Positions 1 to 7,843 of a stretch of DNA of 64,000 bases are shown here, one piece after another (position 1 is the stretch's first letter; each line of letters starts with the position of its first letter). The stretch spans positions 26,976 through 90,975 of the forward strand of contig NZ_JAHKRM010000016.1 in assembly GCF_019396345.1 (NCBI RefSeq), in the 5' to 3' direction. The position numbers and the translations under genes were made by a program. The notes beneath the pieces were generated by a model. It made no database searches and was not told the origin of the DNA. It was given only the letters and a program-made list of their open reading frames with translations. This stretch comes from Nonomuraea guangzhouensis (GTDB taxonomy: Bacteria; Actinomycetota; Actinomycetes; Streptosporangiales; Streptosporangiaceae).

Positions 1-396
1 TTCCTCAAGGACGGGCTCGATGTCCGCGCTGGAAGCGGAGCTGAGGGAATTGTGCACGCCGACAAGGCCGTCCTGCACGGCGTGAACACCGAATGGGTGC
101 AGGGGAGAAGCGCCGACGACGGAAAGATCGCCTTCCTCAAGGACGGGCTCGATGTCCGCGCTGGAAGCGGAGCTGAGGGAATTGTGCACGCCGACAAGGC
201 CGTCCTGCACGGCGTGAACACCGAATGGGTGCAGGGGAGAAGCGCCGACGACGGAAAGATCACCTTCCCCAAGGACGGGCTCGACGTCCGCACTGGAAGC
301 GGAGCTTGGGGAACCGTGCACGCCGACAAGGCTGACCTCAACGGCATCAACACCGAATGGGTGCAAGGACGAAGCGCCGACGACGGATGGATCACC
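1..396 (+). repeat. 132-bp in-frame tandem repeat
   Basis: Three direct repeats of exactly 132 bp lie inside the partial gene. The first two (1-132 and 133-264) differ by a single base near their end (GCC to ACC), whereas the third has many changes. This shows a very recent duplication of one unit, by slippage or unequal crossing-over, on top of older repeats. Confidence 0.9.
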
Positions 397-618
397 TTTC
401 CCGTGGAGGGGCTCAAAGTCCACCGGAAGGACAACAGCCACCTGACTCATCTGGACGTCGGTTATGCGACCCACGACATCGTGAAAACCAGAGTCGTGCG
501 GGGACTGAATGACGGTGAAGGCTGGATCAGCTTCCGCAAGGAGGGGCTGAACATTCGCCGGGGGCAGGGCACGGAACGGGGAACTCTGTTCGCCGCCAAG
601 ACTGAACTGAAGGAATGA
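1..618 (+). CDS. Tandem-repeat protein of unknown function, C-terminal part
   Basis: The frame is open from the first base, so the true start lies outside the window; 205 residues are visible. Nearly all of it is a tandem repeat: four copies of 44 residues beginning at bases 1, 133, 265 and 397 and a diverged copy of about 45 residues before a short tail beginning at 532. Each copy has KDGL-x-VR, HADKA and NTEWVQGR followed by SADDG, which looks like short amphipathic beta strands and turns. No known family is recognised; a surface, fibre-like or tail-like structural protein is possible. By eye the codons are less GC-rich than in neighbouring genes, which may indicate transfer. The frame is clear, the function is not. 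Confidence 0.75.
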   Translation, partial: FLKDGLDVRAGSGAEGIVHADKAVLHGVNTEWVQGRSADDGKIAFLKDGLDVRAGSGAEGIVHADKAVLHGVNTEWVQGRSADDGKITFPKDGLDVRTGSGAWGTVHADKADLNGINTEWVQGRSADDGWITFPVEGLKVHRKDNSHLTHLDVGYATHDIVKTRVVRGLNDGEGWISFRKEGLNIRRGQGTERGTLFAAKTELKE

Positions 619-1409
619 GTCCAAACGGCGTCCAGTGCCCTGCCGAATGGATCTCATGGGGATCAAGGGGCGGTGGCGCTGGGCGCCGTCACCCAGCCGT
701 GCGCCTGCCGCTCACCAGGCATGCGGCCTGAGAGCGATCCGGTCGGCAAAGCCGCGCTGAGCCGCATCTTTGTCCCTGGCGCTCGAAGGTCTTGCCGACC
801 CGACCGGGTGACGAAGTGAGTGACAACGAGCACGTTCGATCATGGACGTCCACGGACTCTGACGGACGGCAAAAGGCAGCTCACCTCCTCGGCGGCGGGG
901 GCCTTTCGCGTGGGCGTACAGCAGCGAAATACGGGTACCGGACCTGACGATCTAGGTTGCCGTTGGGCTGGTCGAGGGCCTTGCGGGTCTCTGGGTCGGC
1001 GTTTTGGGGGTAGACGTTCATGGACGCCGAGATCTGCGGGTGTCGCGGGATGCGCCTCGCGACCCGAGGGTGAACGTCCAAGGCGGAGAGCGCCGCTCAA
1101 GCGGCGGTTCGAAGAGCCGGGTGTGTATGTGCTGCTATCTGCCAGGTCTGGCAGCGTCTTTCCACGCCCGCCCGCCGGCCGTCCGTTCGGGCACAGCAGG
1201 CGGGTGGATTGCGTGCGTTGCCCAGTATCAACGGCACCTCGAAGCCTGACGGAGACAGCTTCCTCGTGGCGAGGTCGGCGGCGAGCGCGCACCTGGCGCT
1301 GACCTGAGGATCGCGAGGCCTGGGGTCGGTCTCGTGGTAGAAGGTGCACAGGAGCCTATTGCCCTACTTTCGGGCGTGCCTTTATGGAGTCCCGGGCAGC
1401 GTCATCAGT
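619..1409. other. Gene-poor stretch with an integrase relic
   Basis: About 790 bases separate the repeat-protein stop from the start of the PepSY lipoprotein gene. Frames that stay open on both strands give low-complexity Arg/Pro/Gly-rich translations without ribosome binding sites, so they are not called as genes. The only recognisable content is a tyrosine-recombinase C-terminal relic on the minus strand. The segment looks like decayed mobile DNA. Confidence 0.6.
881..1120 (-). pseudogene. Remnant of a tyrosine recombinase (phage-type integrase), C-terminal end
   Basis: Read on the minus strand, the segment around 1082 to 950 translates to LDVHPRVARRIPRHPQIS followed by a NVYPQNADPETRKALDQ-like stretch. 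This resembles the end of actinobacterial integrases, where LDVHPRVAM-ILRHSQI precedes the motif holding the catalytic tyrosine (MNVYT). An in-frame TGA lies at 1099-1097, just before the segment, and no catalytic core is found upstream. MNVYP keeps the tyrosine, but the conserved RHSQI has become RHPQI. It is therefore a decayed fragment. The match is by recall of the motif, so confidence is moderate. Confidence 0.5.
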
Positions 1410-2030
1410 ATGAAGTCTGGAAGACGGATAAAGACCATCATATTCGCCGGCTCTGCCCTGCTCGTGGCCTCAGCCTGCGGGAATACCGACACTCAGTCCA
1501 GTGCCGTCAAGACAGCGCCCGCAGGGAGCGCCGTTGTCGGCCTCATGTCATCGCCGACGCCGTCGGGTTACCTCGGTGGCGACCCCGGCCAGGAATCCGG
1601 CAGTATGGCGGGCCTCGAGAAGGCGATCGACGCGGCCATGAACGCCGTCAAGGGCTCCACGGTCCTCTCGGTCCAGTCGGAGAACGGCGGCCAGCTCTGG
1701 GAGGTCCAGCTGGCCAGGTCCGACGGCACAGAGCGGCTACTGGAGGTAGACGCGACAGGGAAGGTGGTCTCGGGGCCCAGAGTCAAAGACACTGGCAAAG
1801 GGGAGAAGACCAGGGTCATGGGCATCATCAAGGACGCCGAGCTCACCTTCAAGGAGGCGGTGGAGAAGGTGTCCTCCTCGGTGCGCGGCAAGATCACTCA
1901 CATGAGCCTGGACAAGTACAACGACAACAACAATGTCCTCGTCTGGGATGTCGATCTCGCCACACCGGACGGCACCTGGCAGGGGGTCAAGGTCGACGCC
2001 AAGACCGGCACCGTGACCAAGAACGACTAG
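1410..2030 (+). CDS. PepSY-domain lipoprotein
   Basis: A 206-residue secreted lipoprotein. The N-terminus MKSGRRIK leads into a hydrophobic stretch ending in the lipobox LVASAC, so the mature protein would be lipid-anchored outside the membrane. Two PepSY-like repeats follow (roughly residues 65-130 and 140-205); each has a helix and then a strand pattern ending in LEVDATGKV or VKVDAKTGTV, the usual end of PepSY units. PepSY proteins are thought to modulate extracellular proteases, but no partner is visible here. The ATG at 1410 is chosen because it sits directly before the signal peptide; an upstream in-frame start at 1344 would put non-hydrophobic residues in front. Its stop overlaps that of the convergent isomerase gene. 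Confidence 0.8.
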   Translation: MKSGRRIKTIIFAGSALLVASACGNTDTQSSAVKTAPAGSAVVGLMSSPTPSGYLGGDPGQESGSMAGLEKAIDAAMNAVKGSTVLSVQSENGGQLWEVQLARSDGTERLLEVDATGKVVSGPRVKDTGKGEKTRVMGIIKDAELTFKEAVEKVSSSVRGKITHMSLDKYNDNNNVLVWDVDLATPDGTWQGVKVDAKTGTVTKND

Positions 2031-3046
2031 AGGGATGGTTTGCAGCGTACGGCCGTAGTGTCGCCGCGCAGGGTGCACCACCCGGCCGCGTACGGGACGA
2101 GCAGCGTGTCTCCGGCCTTGACCGGGACCGGCGGGCCATGCTCGCTCGTGACGGTCCCGTCGCCGGCGGTGACCGTGACGACGGAGTACGCCGGTTCCAG
2201 CTCGCTGACGGGATCGGGGCGCAGCCTCTCGGCCGCGAAGAACTCGTCGGCGAGCTCGGGGAAGAGGCGGCGGACGCCGGGCCGGTCGTCGGCGGTCGGG
2301 CGGCGGGCTCGGTGCAGCTCGGCGAGCCGTTCCGCGCCCAAGCCGCTCCTGTCGACGCAGCCGAGCGCCTGGTCGTAGCCGAGCCCCAGGTGTCCGTTGG
2401 CCGGGCCGTCGATGGCGAAGCCCTCCCACTCGAGCAGTACGGAGAAGTCGGTCGGCTCCTGCACCTCGACCATGAGGATCCCGGCGCCGATGGCGTGCGG
2501 CAGACCGGCGGGGCACACGATGGCGTCGCCGGCCCGCACCTGCACGCGGTTCGTGGCGTCGAGCATCTGGTCGATCCGCTGGTCCGCGACCCAGCGGGAC
2601 AGTTCGTCCGGCTCGACGTCCCGGGCGAAGCCGAGGTATACCGCCGCGTCCGGCTCGGCCGAGACGACCACCCATGCCTCGGTCTTGCCATAGGGCGAGG
2701 CCAGGTGGGCGGCGGCGAATCGCCGGTCGGGGTGCACGTGCAGCGGTAGACGTTCGCCCGCGTCCAGCAGTTTCACCAGGATCGCGGGGTCGGCGCCATG
2801 CTCGGCGACGTGCCGTTCTCCCAGCCACCACACGGGATCGCCGGCGATCGCCTCGGCGAGGGACCGGCCGTCGGGCAGCGTGGTCAGTCCCGCGGGCGCC
2901 GCCCCGTACCGGCTGGTGGTGGAGGCGACCCAGTCCTCCGGGTAGTAGGGATCATCGGTGGATGGGATCCCGCGGAACCCGGCGATGCGTCCGGCGCCGC
3001 GGTAGAACGATCTTGGGGTGTTCGCGGGCAGGGGAAAGATGGTCAT
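2027..3046 (-). CDS. manA: Class I mannose-6-phosphate isomerase-like cupin enzyme
   Basis: A 339-residue protein with the zinc-site pattern of type I phosphomannose isomerases: LHVHPD near residue 100, KTEAW about twenty residues later, and PAGLPHAIGAG with a following EVQEPTD. These enzymes interconvert an aldose phosphate and its ketose phosphate. It is the last gene of a leftward operon after an aldolase and a kinase (15 bp gap), which makes an isomerase-kinase-aldolase catabolic module likely. The substrate need not be mannose 6-phosphate. Its TAG stop overlaps the stop of the convergent PepSY gene, leaving no room for a separate terminator. The family call is firm; the substrate is unknown. 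Confidence 0.82.
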   Translation of the reverse strand: MTIFPLPANTPRSFYRGAGRIAGFRGIPSTDDPYYPEDWVASTTSRYGAAPAGLTTLPDGRSLAEAIAGDPVWWLGERHVAEHGADPAILVKLLDAGERLPLHVHPDRRFAAAHLASPYGKTEAWVVVSAEPDAAVYLGFARDVEPDELSRWVADQRIDQMLDATNRVQVRAGDAIVCPAGLPHAIGAGILMVEVQEPTDFSVLLEWEGFAIDGPANGHLGLGYDQALGCVDRSGLGAERLAELHRARRPTADDRPGVRRLFPELADEFFAAERLRPDPVSELEPAYSVVTVTAGDGTVTSEHGPPVPVKAGDTLLVPYAAGWCTLRGDTTAVRCKPSL

Positions 3047-3061
3047 GCATGTGCTCCCAGG

Positions 3062-4060
3062 TCAGGCGTGCCAGGTTCGGTACCACTCGGCGGGAAGTTC
3101 CTTGACCACCTCGTCGAGCGGCCGGGCCGGGGTGTAGGAGCGACCGTACCGTCGGGTCACGGCGTTGAGCTCCTCGAGCCGTGCCCTGGCCGCCCGGATG
3201 GCCTGGTCGCGGGCCTCGGCGTCGTGGGTGGACACGGCGTCGCGCCAGATCGACCGGCCGGCGAGGTAGCCGGCGGCGCCGGCCTGGCACGCGATCTCGA
3301 CCTGCGTCTTGAAGTCGGCATATTCCACCCCGGCGGACAGGATCACCCATGGCACGCTGACCATTCCGTCGAGCTCCGCGCAGGCGGCGGCCGCCTGGGC
3401 GCGTCCTTCCGGCGTGTCGACGTAGCCGGGGAACTCCACCTTGAGCATGTCGACGCCGAGTCCGTCGGCGACCTCGGCGGAGGCGATGATGCCGCGCACC
3501 CGGTCGGCCTTCCACTCGGCGGTGGTCGGGTCCTCGCCCGGCAGCCGGTACCAGATCGGCTCGACCACCAGGGGCAGGCTGAGCTCGTCGCATTCGGCGG
3601 CGAGGTCGGTCACGAGCTGACGCTGCTGCTCGGCGACGACTTGGTCTCCGTCGGGGCGGTAGAACCACAGCAGCTTGCACATGTCGGCGCCGGCCATTTT
3701 GATCCGGGTGGCGCTCCAGTTCTCGCGCAGCCGGGTACGGCGCGGGCCTTCCGGGTGCCGATAATCCTCGTCCTCGATGCTCGACATCAGCCCGACGTTC
3801 CCCGGCACCGCGCCGGAGCCCACGAGATGGCCGAGGGCGTACAGCGGATCGAGCAGTACGGCCGAGATCGACGGGGCCATGGCGCGGACCACCGCGTCCT
3901 TGGCGGTGACGACGTCGGCGAAGGTGACGGTCGCCGGGTCGGGGGCGAGCAGTTCGGCGAAATCGGACAGGTGGTCGAGGGCACAGATCAGGAAGAAGCC
4001 GTCGGCGCTGGTGACGCGCTGCAGGCCACGGACCTTGCCGGGATCCATGAGCGGTTTCAT
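3062..4060 (-). CDS. LacD-type class I aldolase (tagatose-1,6-bisphosphate aldolase family)
   Basis: A 332-residue TIM-barrel aldolase of the LacD/FbaB/DeoC group. The N-terminal FFLICALDHLSDF matches the start of LacD-like proteins; GADMCKLLWFY is likely to carry the Schiff-base lysine, and LVVEPIWY and DMLKVEFPG are further barrel strands with conserved acids. LacD enzymes split ketose (bis)phosphates into triose phosphates. Related proteins act on sulfofructose 1-phosphate, so the substrate is open. The start codon overlaps the stop of the upstream kinase (ATGA), indicating translational coupling. Cytoplasmic. Confidence 0.85.
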   Translation of the reverse strand: MKPLMDPGKVRGLQRVTSADGFFLICALDHLSDFAELLAPDPATVTFADVVTAKDAVVRAMAPSISAVLLDPLYALGHLVGSGAVPGNVGLMSSIEDEDYRHPEGPRRTRLRENWSATRIKMAGADMCKLLWFYRPDGDQVVAEQQRQLVTDLAAECDELSLPLVVEPIWYRLPGEDPTTAEWKADRVRGIIASAEVADGLGVDMLKVEFPGYVDTPEGRAQAAAACAELDGMVSVPWVILSAGVEYADFKTQVEIACQAGAAGYLAGRSIWRDAVSTHDAEARDQAIRAARARLEELNAVTRRYGRSYTPARPLDEVVKELPAEWYRTWHA

Positions 4061-5346
4061 GGGATGTCTCCAGGTGATAGACGGACAAAGGGCTTGAGGG
4101 GTACGTCAAGGCAGCCGGCGAGCAGCACCCCGGCGACGAACGTGTCGCCGAGGCCGATCGTGGCGGCGGGGCGCGACAGGTACGGCGTCGGCACGCACTC
4201 GGTGCGCCAGCCGTCGCCGAGCGGCCTTCCCACCGGCCGGTCGTCGGTGAACGTCACGGTCGGGTCGAGGCCGAGGTCGGCTGTGGGGCCTCCGTGGCGG
4301 GCGCGGGAGGCGGCGAGCAGGTTGCCGATGCGCAGCGCGCCGGCGGCCGGCTCAGGGTCGCCCCTGTGCACGACCAGCGACCAGGTGTCGGCATGCACGA
4401 ACACCCGGTCGAACCGGTAGTGCTCGGCCAGCTCGCGGGCCGCCGCGGCGGGGTCGCCGCCAGGGCGTATGATCGCCAGCTCGGCGAGGCTGAGCCCGAG
4501 CGTGTGGGCGATCCCGGCGTACGCGGCGCTGACCTCGGCGAGCGCGCCAGGCCGGGGATACTCGGCGAGCTCGAGATGCACCCAGGGAAGCCCGGACGCC
4601 CGCCAGCTCGCGGCCAGGTCGCGAAGCCAGGCCCGGGCGGCGTGATCCGCGTCGGGTACGCCGTTGAGCCCGGAGACGAGTCCCGCACCCGCGGTCTCGG
4701 CCAGCGTTGGGCCGAGTGCGGCGAACGTGTCGTCCCGCTCGATGCCGTCTTCGGCGAGCCGGACGATGATCCGGCTGGATCGGCGTACGGTGCCCGCGTG
4801 CCAGCGGGTGCCCGCCGCGTACTCGAGGATGTAGTGGGGCGGCTTGATCGGGGTGCCACGAGCGGCCGTGCCGGCCACGGGCCGCACCGAACCGTCGTCG
4901 CACAGGCCGATGCCGGGGTGCAGCACGGCCAGTTGCTCGGTGCTGCGGTCGGCGAGGGCGAGCACGCTGGGCGCGTTCAGGACGGCCAGCACCCAGGCGG
5001 CCTGGGCGCCCGTACCGCCGACCTGGCGCGCCGCCGGAGGGCCGAGCAGTTCGTCGAGCGCCGGCCGCAGCTGGGGAGCGGGCACGAACACCTCGCCGTC
5101 GCGGCCGTCCAGGATGCGGCGCAGCACCTCGCCCGAGAGGGCGGCGAGCGGCTCGCCCGAGAGGGCGGCGAGCGGCTCGTGGGCGGCTTGCGCCGCTGGG
5201 GTCAGCCGGTCGAGTCCCGGGGGCTCCAGCCGGTAGACGTGGTCGACGCAGGTGTTGAAGCCGGCGAGCAGCGGGCGGGCGGCGGGAGCGCCGTCCAGGA
5301 CGGTGACGGCGACCTGCTCGTACGCGGCGCGCCAGTCGCGGCTCAT
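4057..5346 (-). CDS. ADP-dependent phosphofructokinase/glucokinase family sugar kinase
   Basis: A 429-residue ribokinase-fold kinase of the ADP-dependent PFK/GK family. Visible signatures are LLAGFNTCVDHV near the N-terminus (sugar site), QVGGTGAQAA, SGLNGVPD and the C-terminal GLGDTF, whose aspartate would be the catalytic base. These enzymes use ADP rather than ATP as phosphoryl donor. The gene is first in the surviving metabolic operon and probably phosphorylates the imported sugar or a ketose phosphate before the LacD-type aldolase. ATG 5346 is chosen because it overlaps the TGA of the truncated permease (TGATG); a TTG codon directly upstream is the alternative. An 8-residue duplication, EPLAALSG, lies near residue 60. 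Confidence 0.83.
   Translation of the reverse strand: MSRDWRAAYEQVAVTVLDGAPAARPLLAGFNTCVDHVYRLEPPGLDRLTPAAQAAHEPLAALSGEPLAALSGEVLRRILDGRDGEVFVPAPQLRPALDELLGPPAARQVGGTGAQAAWVLAVLNAPSVLALADRSTEQLAVLHPGIGLCDDGSVRPVAGTAARGTPIKPPHYILEYAAGTRWHAGTVRRSSRIIVRLAEDGIERDDTFAALGPTLAETAGAGLVSGLNGVPDADHAARAWLRDLAASWRASGLPWVHLELAEYPRPGALAEVSAAYAGIAHTLGLSLAELAIIRPGGDPAAAARELAEHYRFDRVFVHADTWSLVVHRGDPEPAAGALRIGNLLAASRARHGGPTADLGLDPTVTFTDDRPVGRPLGDGWRTECVPTPYLSRPAATIGLGDTFVAGVLLAGCLDVPLKPFVRLSPGDIP
5131..5178. repeat. 24-bp perfect tandem duplication inside the sugar kinase gene
   Basis: Bases 5131-5154 and 5155-5178 are identical. The duplication is in frame and doubles the eight-residue segment (H)EPLAALSG in the kinase, so the frame is kept. 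Position near residue 60 suggests a surface loop, inferred only from its low conservation. Confidence 0.85.
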
Positions 5347-5575
5347 CAACCTTTCACCGCCCCCGCGGTCAGGCCTGGTACGTCCCGGCGCCGGAAGATC
5401 ATCTGGAGCACGACGAGCGGTACGGCGACCACGATCGGTGCCGCGGCGACGAGGTCAGTTCGACGCTGCCGGTGCCGCCGCCTGAAGAGGAGCCACAGGC
5501 GGACAACAGCGGTACCGTAACCGCTGGGCCGAGGGTGGCGCGCCGACTGAAAGGTCGGGGATTGCTGGATTTCAT
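5346..5575 (-). pseudogene. Deletion scar: start of a sugar-binding lipoprotein joined to the end of an ABC sugar permease
   Basis: The minus strand has a good ribosome binding site (GAGGAG) and an ATG at 5575 that open a typical binding-protein leader: MKSSNPRPFSRRATLG, then a lipobox SACGSSSGGG and the first mature residues GSVELT. After about base 5455 this frame loses sense, and a second frame becomes the last 35 or so residues of a MalG-type permease: LVAAAPIVVAVPLVVLQ, a final membrane helix, then RDVPGLTAGAVKG before the stop. The middle of a binding protein-permease-permease operon has thus been deleted. The permease stop still overlaps the kinase ATG, so coupling to downstream genes survived. 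Confidence 0.85.
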
Positions 5576-5631
5576 CGCTTCTCCTCGGGCGCAGGAGCCT
5601 GAACGCAGTGGTTCGGGGGGCGACGTGATGC

Positions 5632-5750
5632 GTTTGCCTGCTGTTTGCGCTAGGCATGTTCGCCGATATCTGCGAGAATATGCTTGGTTTAACAATGTAG
5701 TCAACGGTAAAGCCGCAAAATCCGGGAACTAACCGCAACTAGCCGCATTC
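5632..5750. promoter_or_regulatory. Probable DeoR operator region between the sugar operon and its regulator
   Basis: The 188-bp divergent intergenic region contains GTTTGC at 5632 and 5643, 11 bp (one helical turn) apart, and CCGCA elements at 5713, 5733 and 5743, spaced 20 and 10 bp, on the side of the regulator. The two groups read as opposite-strand versions of a TTTGCGG-like half site. DeoR proteins often bind such phased direct repeats. The AT-rich stretch 5660-5710 is a plausible site for the two promoters. Assignment to the adjacent regulator is inferred. Confidence 0.45.
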
Positions 5751-5763
5751 TCAGGAGCTGATC

Positions 5764-6543
5764 ATGCAGGATACGGCACTGCCTGGCCGGCGTCGCGCCG
5801 AACTCGTGAGACACGTTCGCGAACGCGGTCACGCCACGGTCGCCGAGCTCGCAGAACTCTTCGCCGTGTCGATGGACACCATCCGTCGCGACCTCGACCA
5901 CCTCGCGGAGCGGCAGCTGATCGCCCGCACCCACGGCGGCGCGATGCACAAGGACGAACTGGCCACGGCCGACTCCCCCTTCGACAGCCGCGCGTCCGTG
6001 CACCACCCGGCCAAGCAGGCCATCGGCCTCGCCACGGCGAAGCTCATCTCCAACGGCGAGACTCTGATCGTCAACGGCGGCACGACCACGCTCGCGGTCG
6101 CCCGGGCGCTCACCGGCAAGCGCGACCTCACGGTGGTGACGAACAATCTGCGCCTGCCCGCCGAGATCCCGCAGGAAGCCGTGCGCGACCTCTATGTCAT
6201 CGGCGGCAGCTGCCGCATCCCGTCAAATGTCACCATTGGGCCGGTGGCTTTCGCCGACACCGACGGCATCAGCGCCGACACGGCCGTGATCGGCGTCGGC
6301 GGCATCTCGACCGGCGGCGGGCTGTCCACCAGCCACCTGCACGAGGCCCAGATGATCCGCCAGATGATCGACGCCGGCACGCGGGTCATCATCGTGGCCG
6401 ACTCGTCGAAGTTCGGCAGAAGCGCCTTCGTGCACATCTGCGGGTTCGACCGGGTTTCGGTCCTGGTCACCGACGCGCTGCCGCCCGATGACATCGTCGC
6501 GGCGTTGAAGGACGCCGAGGTCGAACTGGTCACGGTGGGATGA
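5764..6543 (+). CDS. DeoR-family transcriptional regulator
   Basis: A 259-residue repressor. Residues 10-65 form a DeoR winged helix-turn-helix: TVAELAELFAVSMDTIRRDLDHL, then the wing RTHGGAM. The remainder is the sugar-phosphate-sensing domain with NGGTTTLAVARAL, VVTNNL, VIGG and GVGGIS near the ligand pocket and ADSSKFGR towards the end. DeoR proteins usually repress sugar catabolic operons until a phosphorylated intermediate binds. The gene is divergent to the kinase-aldolase-isomerase operon and preceded by a clear ribosome binding site (CAGGAG). It stays intact although the transporter of the operon is gone. Confidence 0.9.
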   Translation: MQDTALPGRRRAELVRHVRERGHATVAELAELFAVSMDTIRRDLDHLAERQLIARTHGGAMHKDELATADSPFDSRASVHHPAKQAIGLATAKLISNGETLIVNGGTTTLAVARALTGKRDLTVVTNNLRLPAEIPQEAVRDLYVIGGSCRIPSNVTIGPVAFADTDGISADTAVIGVGGISTGGGLSTSHLHEAQMIRQMIDAGTRVIIVADSSKFGRSAFVHICGFDRVSVLVTDALPPDDIVAALKDAEVELVTVG

Positions 6544-6551
6544 AGCCCGAA

Positions 6552-6577
6552 GGCCCCGCCAGAGATCTGGCGGGGCC
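6552..6577 (+). terminator. Strong hairpin after the DeoR gene
   Basis: A perfect 12-bp inverted repeat (6552-6563 with 6566-6577), mostly G and C, begins 9 bases after the regulator stop. The nominal loop is 2 bases, so the closing pairs must open. No T-run follows, which is common in high-GC actinomycetes. Confidence 0.75.
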
Positions 6578-6719
6578 CTCAGTTCACGAGTGCGTACCGG
6601 TGTGCGTGTCGCCTCTCGGCGAAAGGCGCAACGCGGCTCCAGCCGAACGGTATTCCGCGAAGGCAATAGGTGAGGCCCGGGGACACTGGGCACACCGGCC
6701 ACGATTTAGATAACCGTCA

Positions 6720-7703
6720 TCAGGCGCCGGATGTTCCCGGGGCCAGCAATTCGATGGAGCGCAGCCAGGCTCTCCGGTCGGGGGCCGCGGAGACGACGAT
6801 CAGCTCGTCGGCCTGGGCCTGCTTGGCGAAGCGGTCGAGATAGTCCCGCACCTCGGCGGCGGTTCCGATGGCGGAGTACTTCGCCATCTGCAGGATCTGC
6901 TGCCCGGCGGGTGAGGCGAGGACGAGGTCGGCCTCCTCCTGGGTGAACGTCTTGCCGCGGCCGAGGAACCGGCTCACCCTGGTGCGCTTCATGGCCAGGA
7001 ACTGCGCCTCCGCCTCTTCCGTGGTGTCCGCCGCGATGACGTTGACACCGGCGATGACGTACGGCCGCGCCAACTGCCTGGACGGCTGGAACTCGGCCCG
7101 GTAAAGGGTGACGGCGTCCTCCAGCGCTGCCGGGGCGAAGTGGGAGGCGAAGGCGTACGGGAGACCGAGGGCGGCGGCGAGCTTGGCGCCGAACAGGGAC
7201 GAGCCGAGGATGTAGAGCGGCACGTCGGTGCCCTTGCCCGGGGTCGCGTCCACGCCCGGGATACGGGACTGGCCCGTCAGGTAGCCCTGGAGTTCCAGGA
7301 CGTCCTGCGGGAAGTCGTCGGAGGAGGCCGGGTTGCGGCGCATCGCGCGCATGGTCTGCTGGTCGCTGCCCGGCGCCCGGCCGAGGCCGAGGTCGATGCG
7401 TCCCGGATGCAGGGTTTCCAGGGTGCCGAACTGTTCGGCGATGGTCAGCGGGGCGTGGTTGGGGAGCATCACGCCGCCGGCTCCGAGGCGAATTGTTTGG
7501 GTTTGTGAGGCTATGTGGGCGATGAGGACGCTGGTGGCGGAGGAGGCGATGGAGGGCATGTTGTGGTGCTCCGCGTACCAGATTCGCTGGTAGCCCCACT
7601 CCTCCGCGCGCTGGGCGAGAGTCACGCTGGCGCGGAAGCTGTCGCCCGCCGACTCTCCTTCTCCGATGTGTGCAAGGTCAAGGATGGAGAGCGGAAAAGC
7701 CAT
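6720..7703 (-). CDS. LLM-class flavin-dependent oxidoreductase (luciferase-like)
   Basis: A 327-residue luciferase-like TIM barrel. The N-terminus PLSILDLAHIGEGES, WYAEHHNMPSIASSA, GAGGVMLPNHAPL and the RIDLGLGRAPGSD segment are typical of the single-component bacterial luciferase-like group (YhbW/MsnO8 type), which uses reduced FMN or F420 in oxidations. No flavin reductase is adjacent and the substrate cannot be read. It is transcribed leftwards, convergent with the DeoR gene; the hairpin at 6552-6577 separates them on the plus strand. Confidence 0.85.
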   Translation of the reverse strand: MAFPLSILDLAHIGEGESAGDSFRASVTLAQRAEEWGYQRIWYAEHHNMPSIASSATSVLIAHIASQTQTIRLGAGGVMLPNHAPLTIAEQFGTLETLHPGRIDLGLGRAPGSDQQTMRAMRRNPASSDDFPQDVLELQGYLTGQSRIPGVDATPGKGTDVPLYILGSSLFGAKLAAALGLPYAFASHFAPAALEDAVTLYRAEFQPSRQLARPYVIAGVNVIAADTTEEAEAQFLAMKRTRVSRFLGRGKTFTQEEADLVLASPAGQQILQMAKYSAIGTAAEVRDYLDRFAKQAQADELIVVSAAPDRRAWLRSIELLAPGTSGA

Positions 7704-7808
7704 AAAAGCTGCAACTGCTGACGAGCCGGGGTTATTTCGGCGAACTCGACTTCTGGGAAGGCGACGAGGCCCTGAGCCCTTGCGCGCCCGATCCCCATAG
7801 TCAACTCT

Positions 7809-7823
7809 AAGGAAGGTTTCCTT
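7809..7823. promoter_or_regulatory. Palindrome between the LLM oxidoreductase and the DUF305 lipoprotein
   Basis: AAGGAA-GGT-TTCCTT is a perfect 6-bp inverted repeat with a 3-bp spacer, in the 140-bp divergent region and 20 bp upstream of the DUF305 start. It could be an operator for either promoter. The cognate regulator is not identified. Confidence 0.4.
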
Positions 7824-7843
7824 TAAGAATCGCGAGAGTGATC

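Noticed and set aside
1096..1125. GGTTCGAA motif resembling a tRNA T-arm near the integrase relic
   Set aside because: No acceptor, D or anticodon arms can be folded around it.
820..1349. Overlapping open frames on both strands in the gene-poor left region
   Set aside because: Low-complexity Arg/Pro/Gly translations, no ribosome binding sites; only the integrase-like segment was kept.
2027..5346. Sulfoquinovose (sulfo-EMP) pathway
   Set aside because: A LacD-like aldolase fits, but the kinase is of the ADP-dependent family and not PfkB, the isomerase is not of the YihS type, and no sulfoquinovosidase is present.
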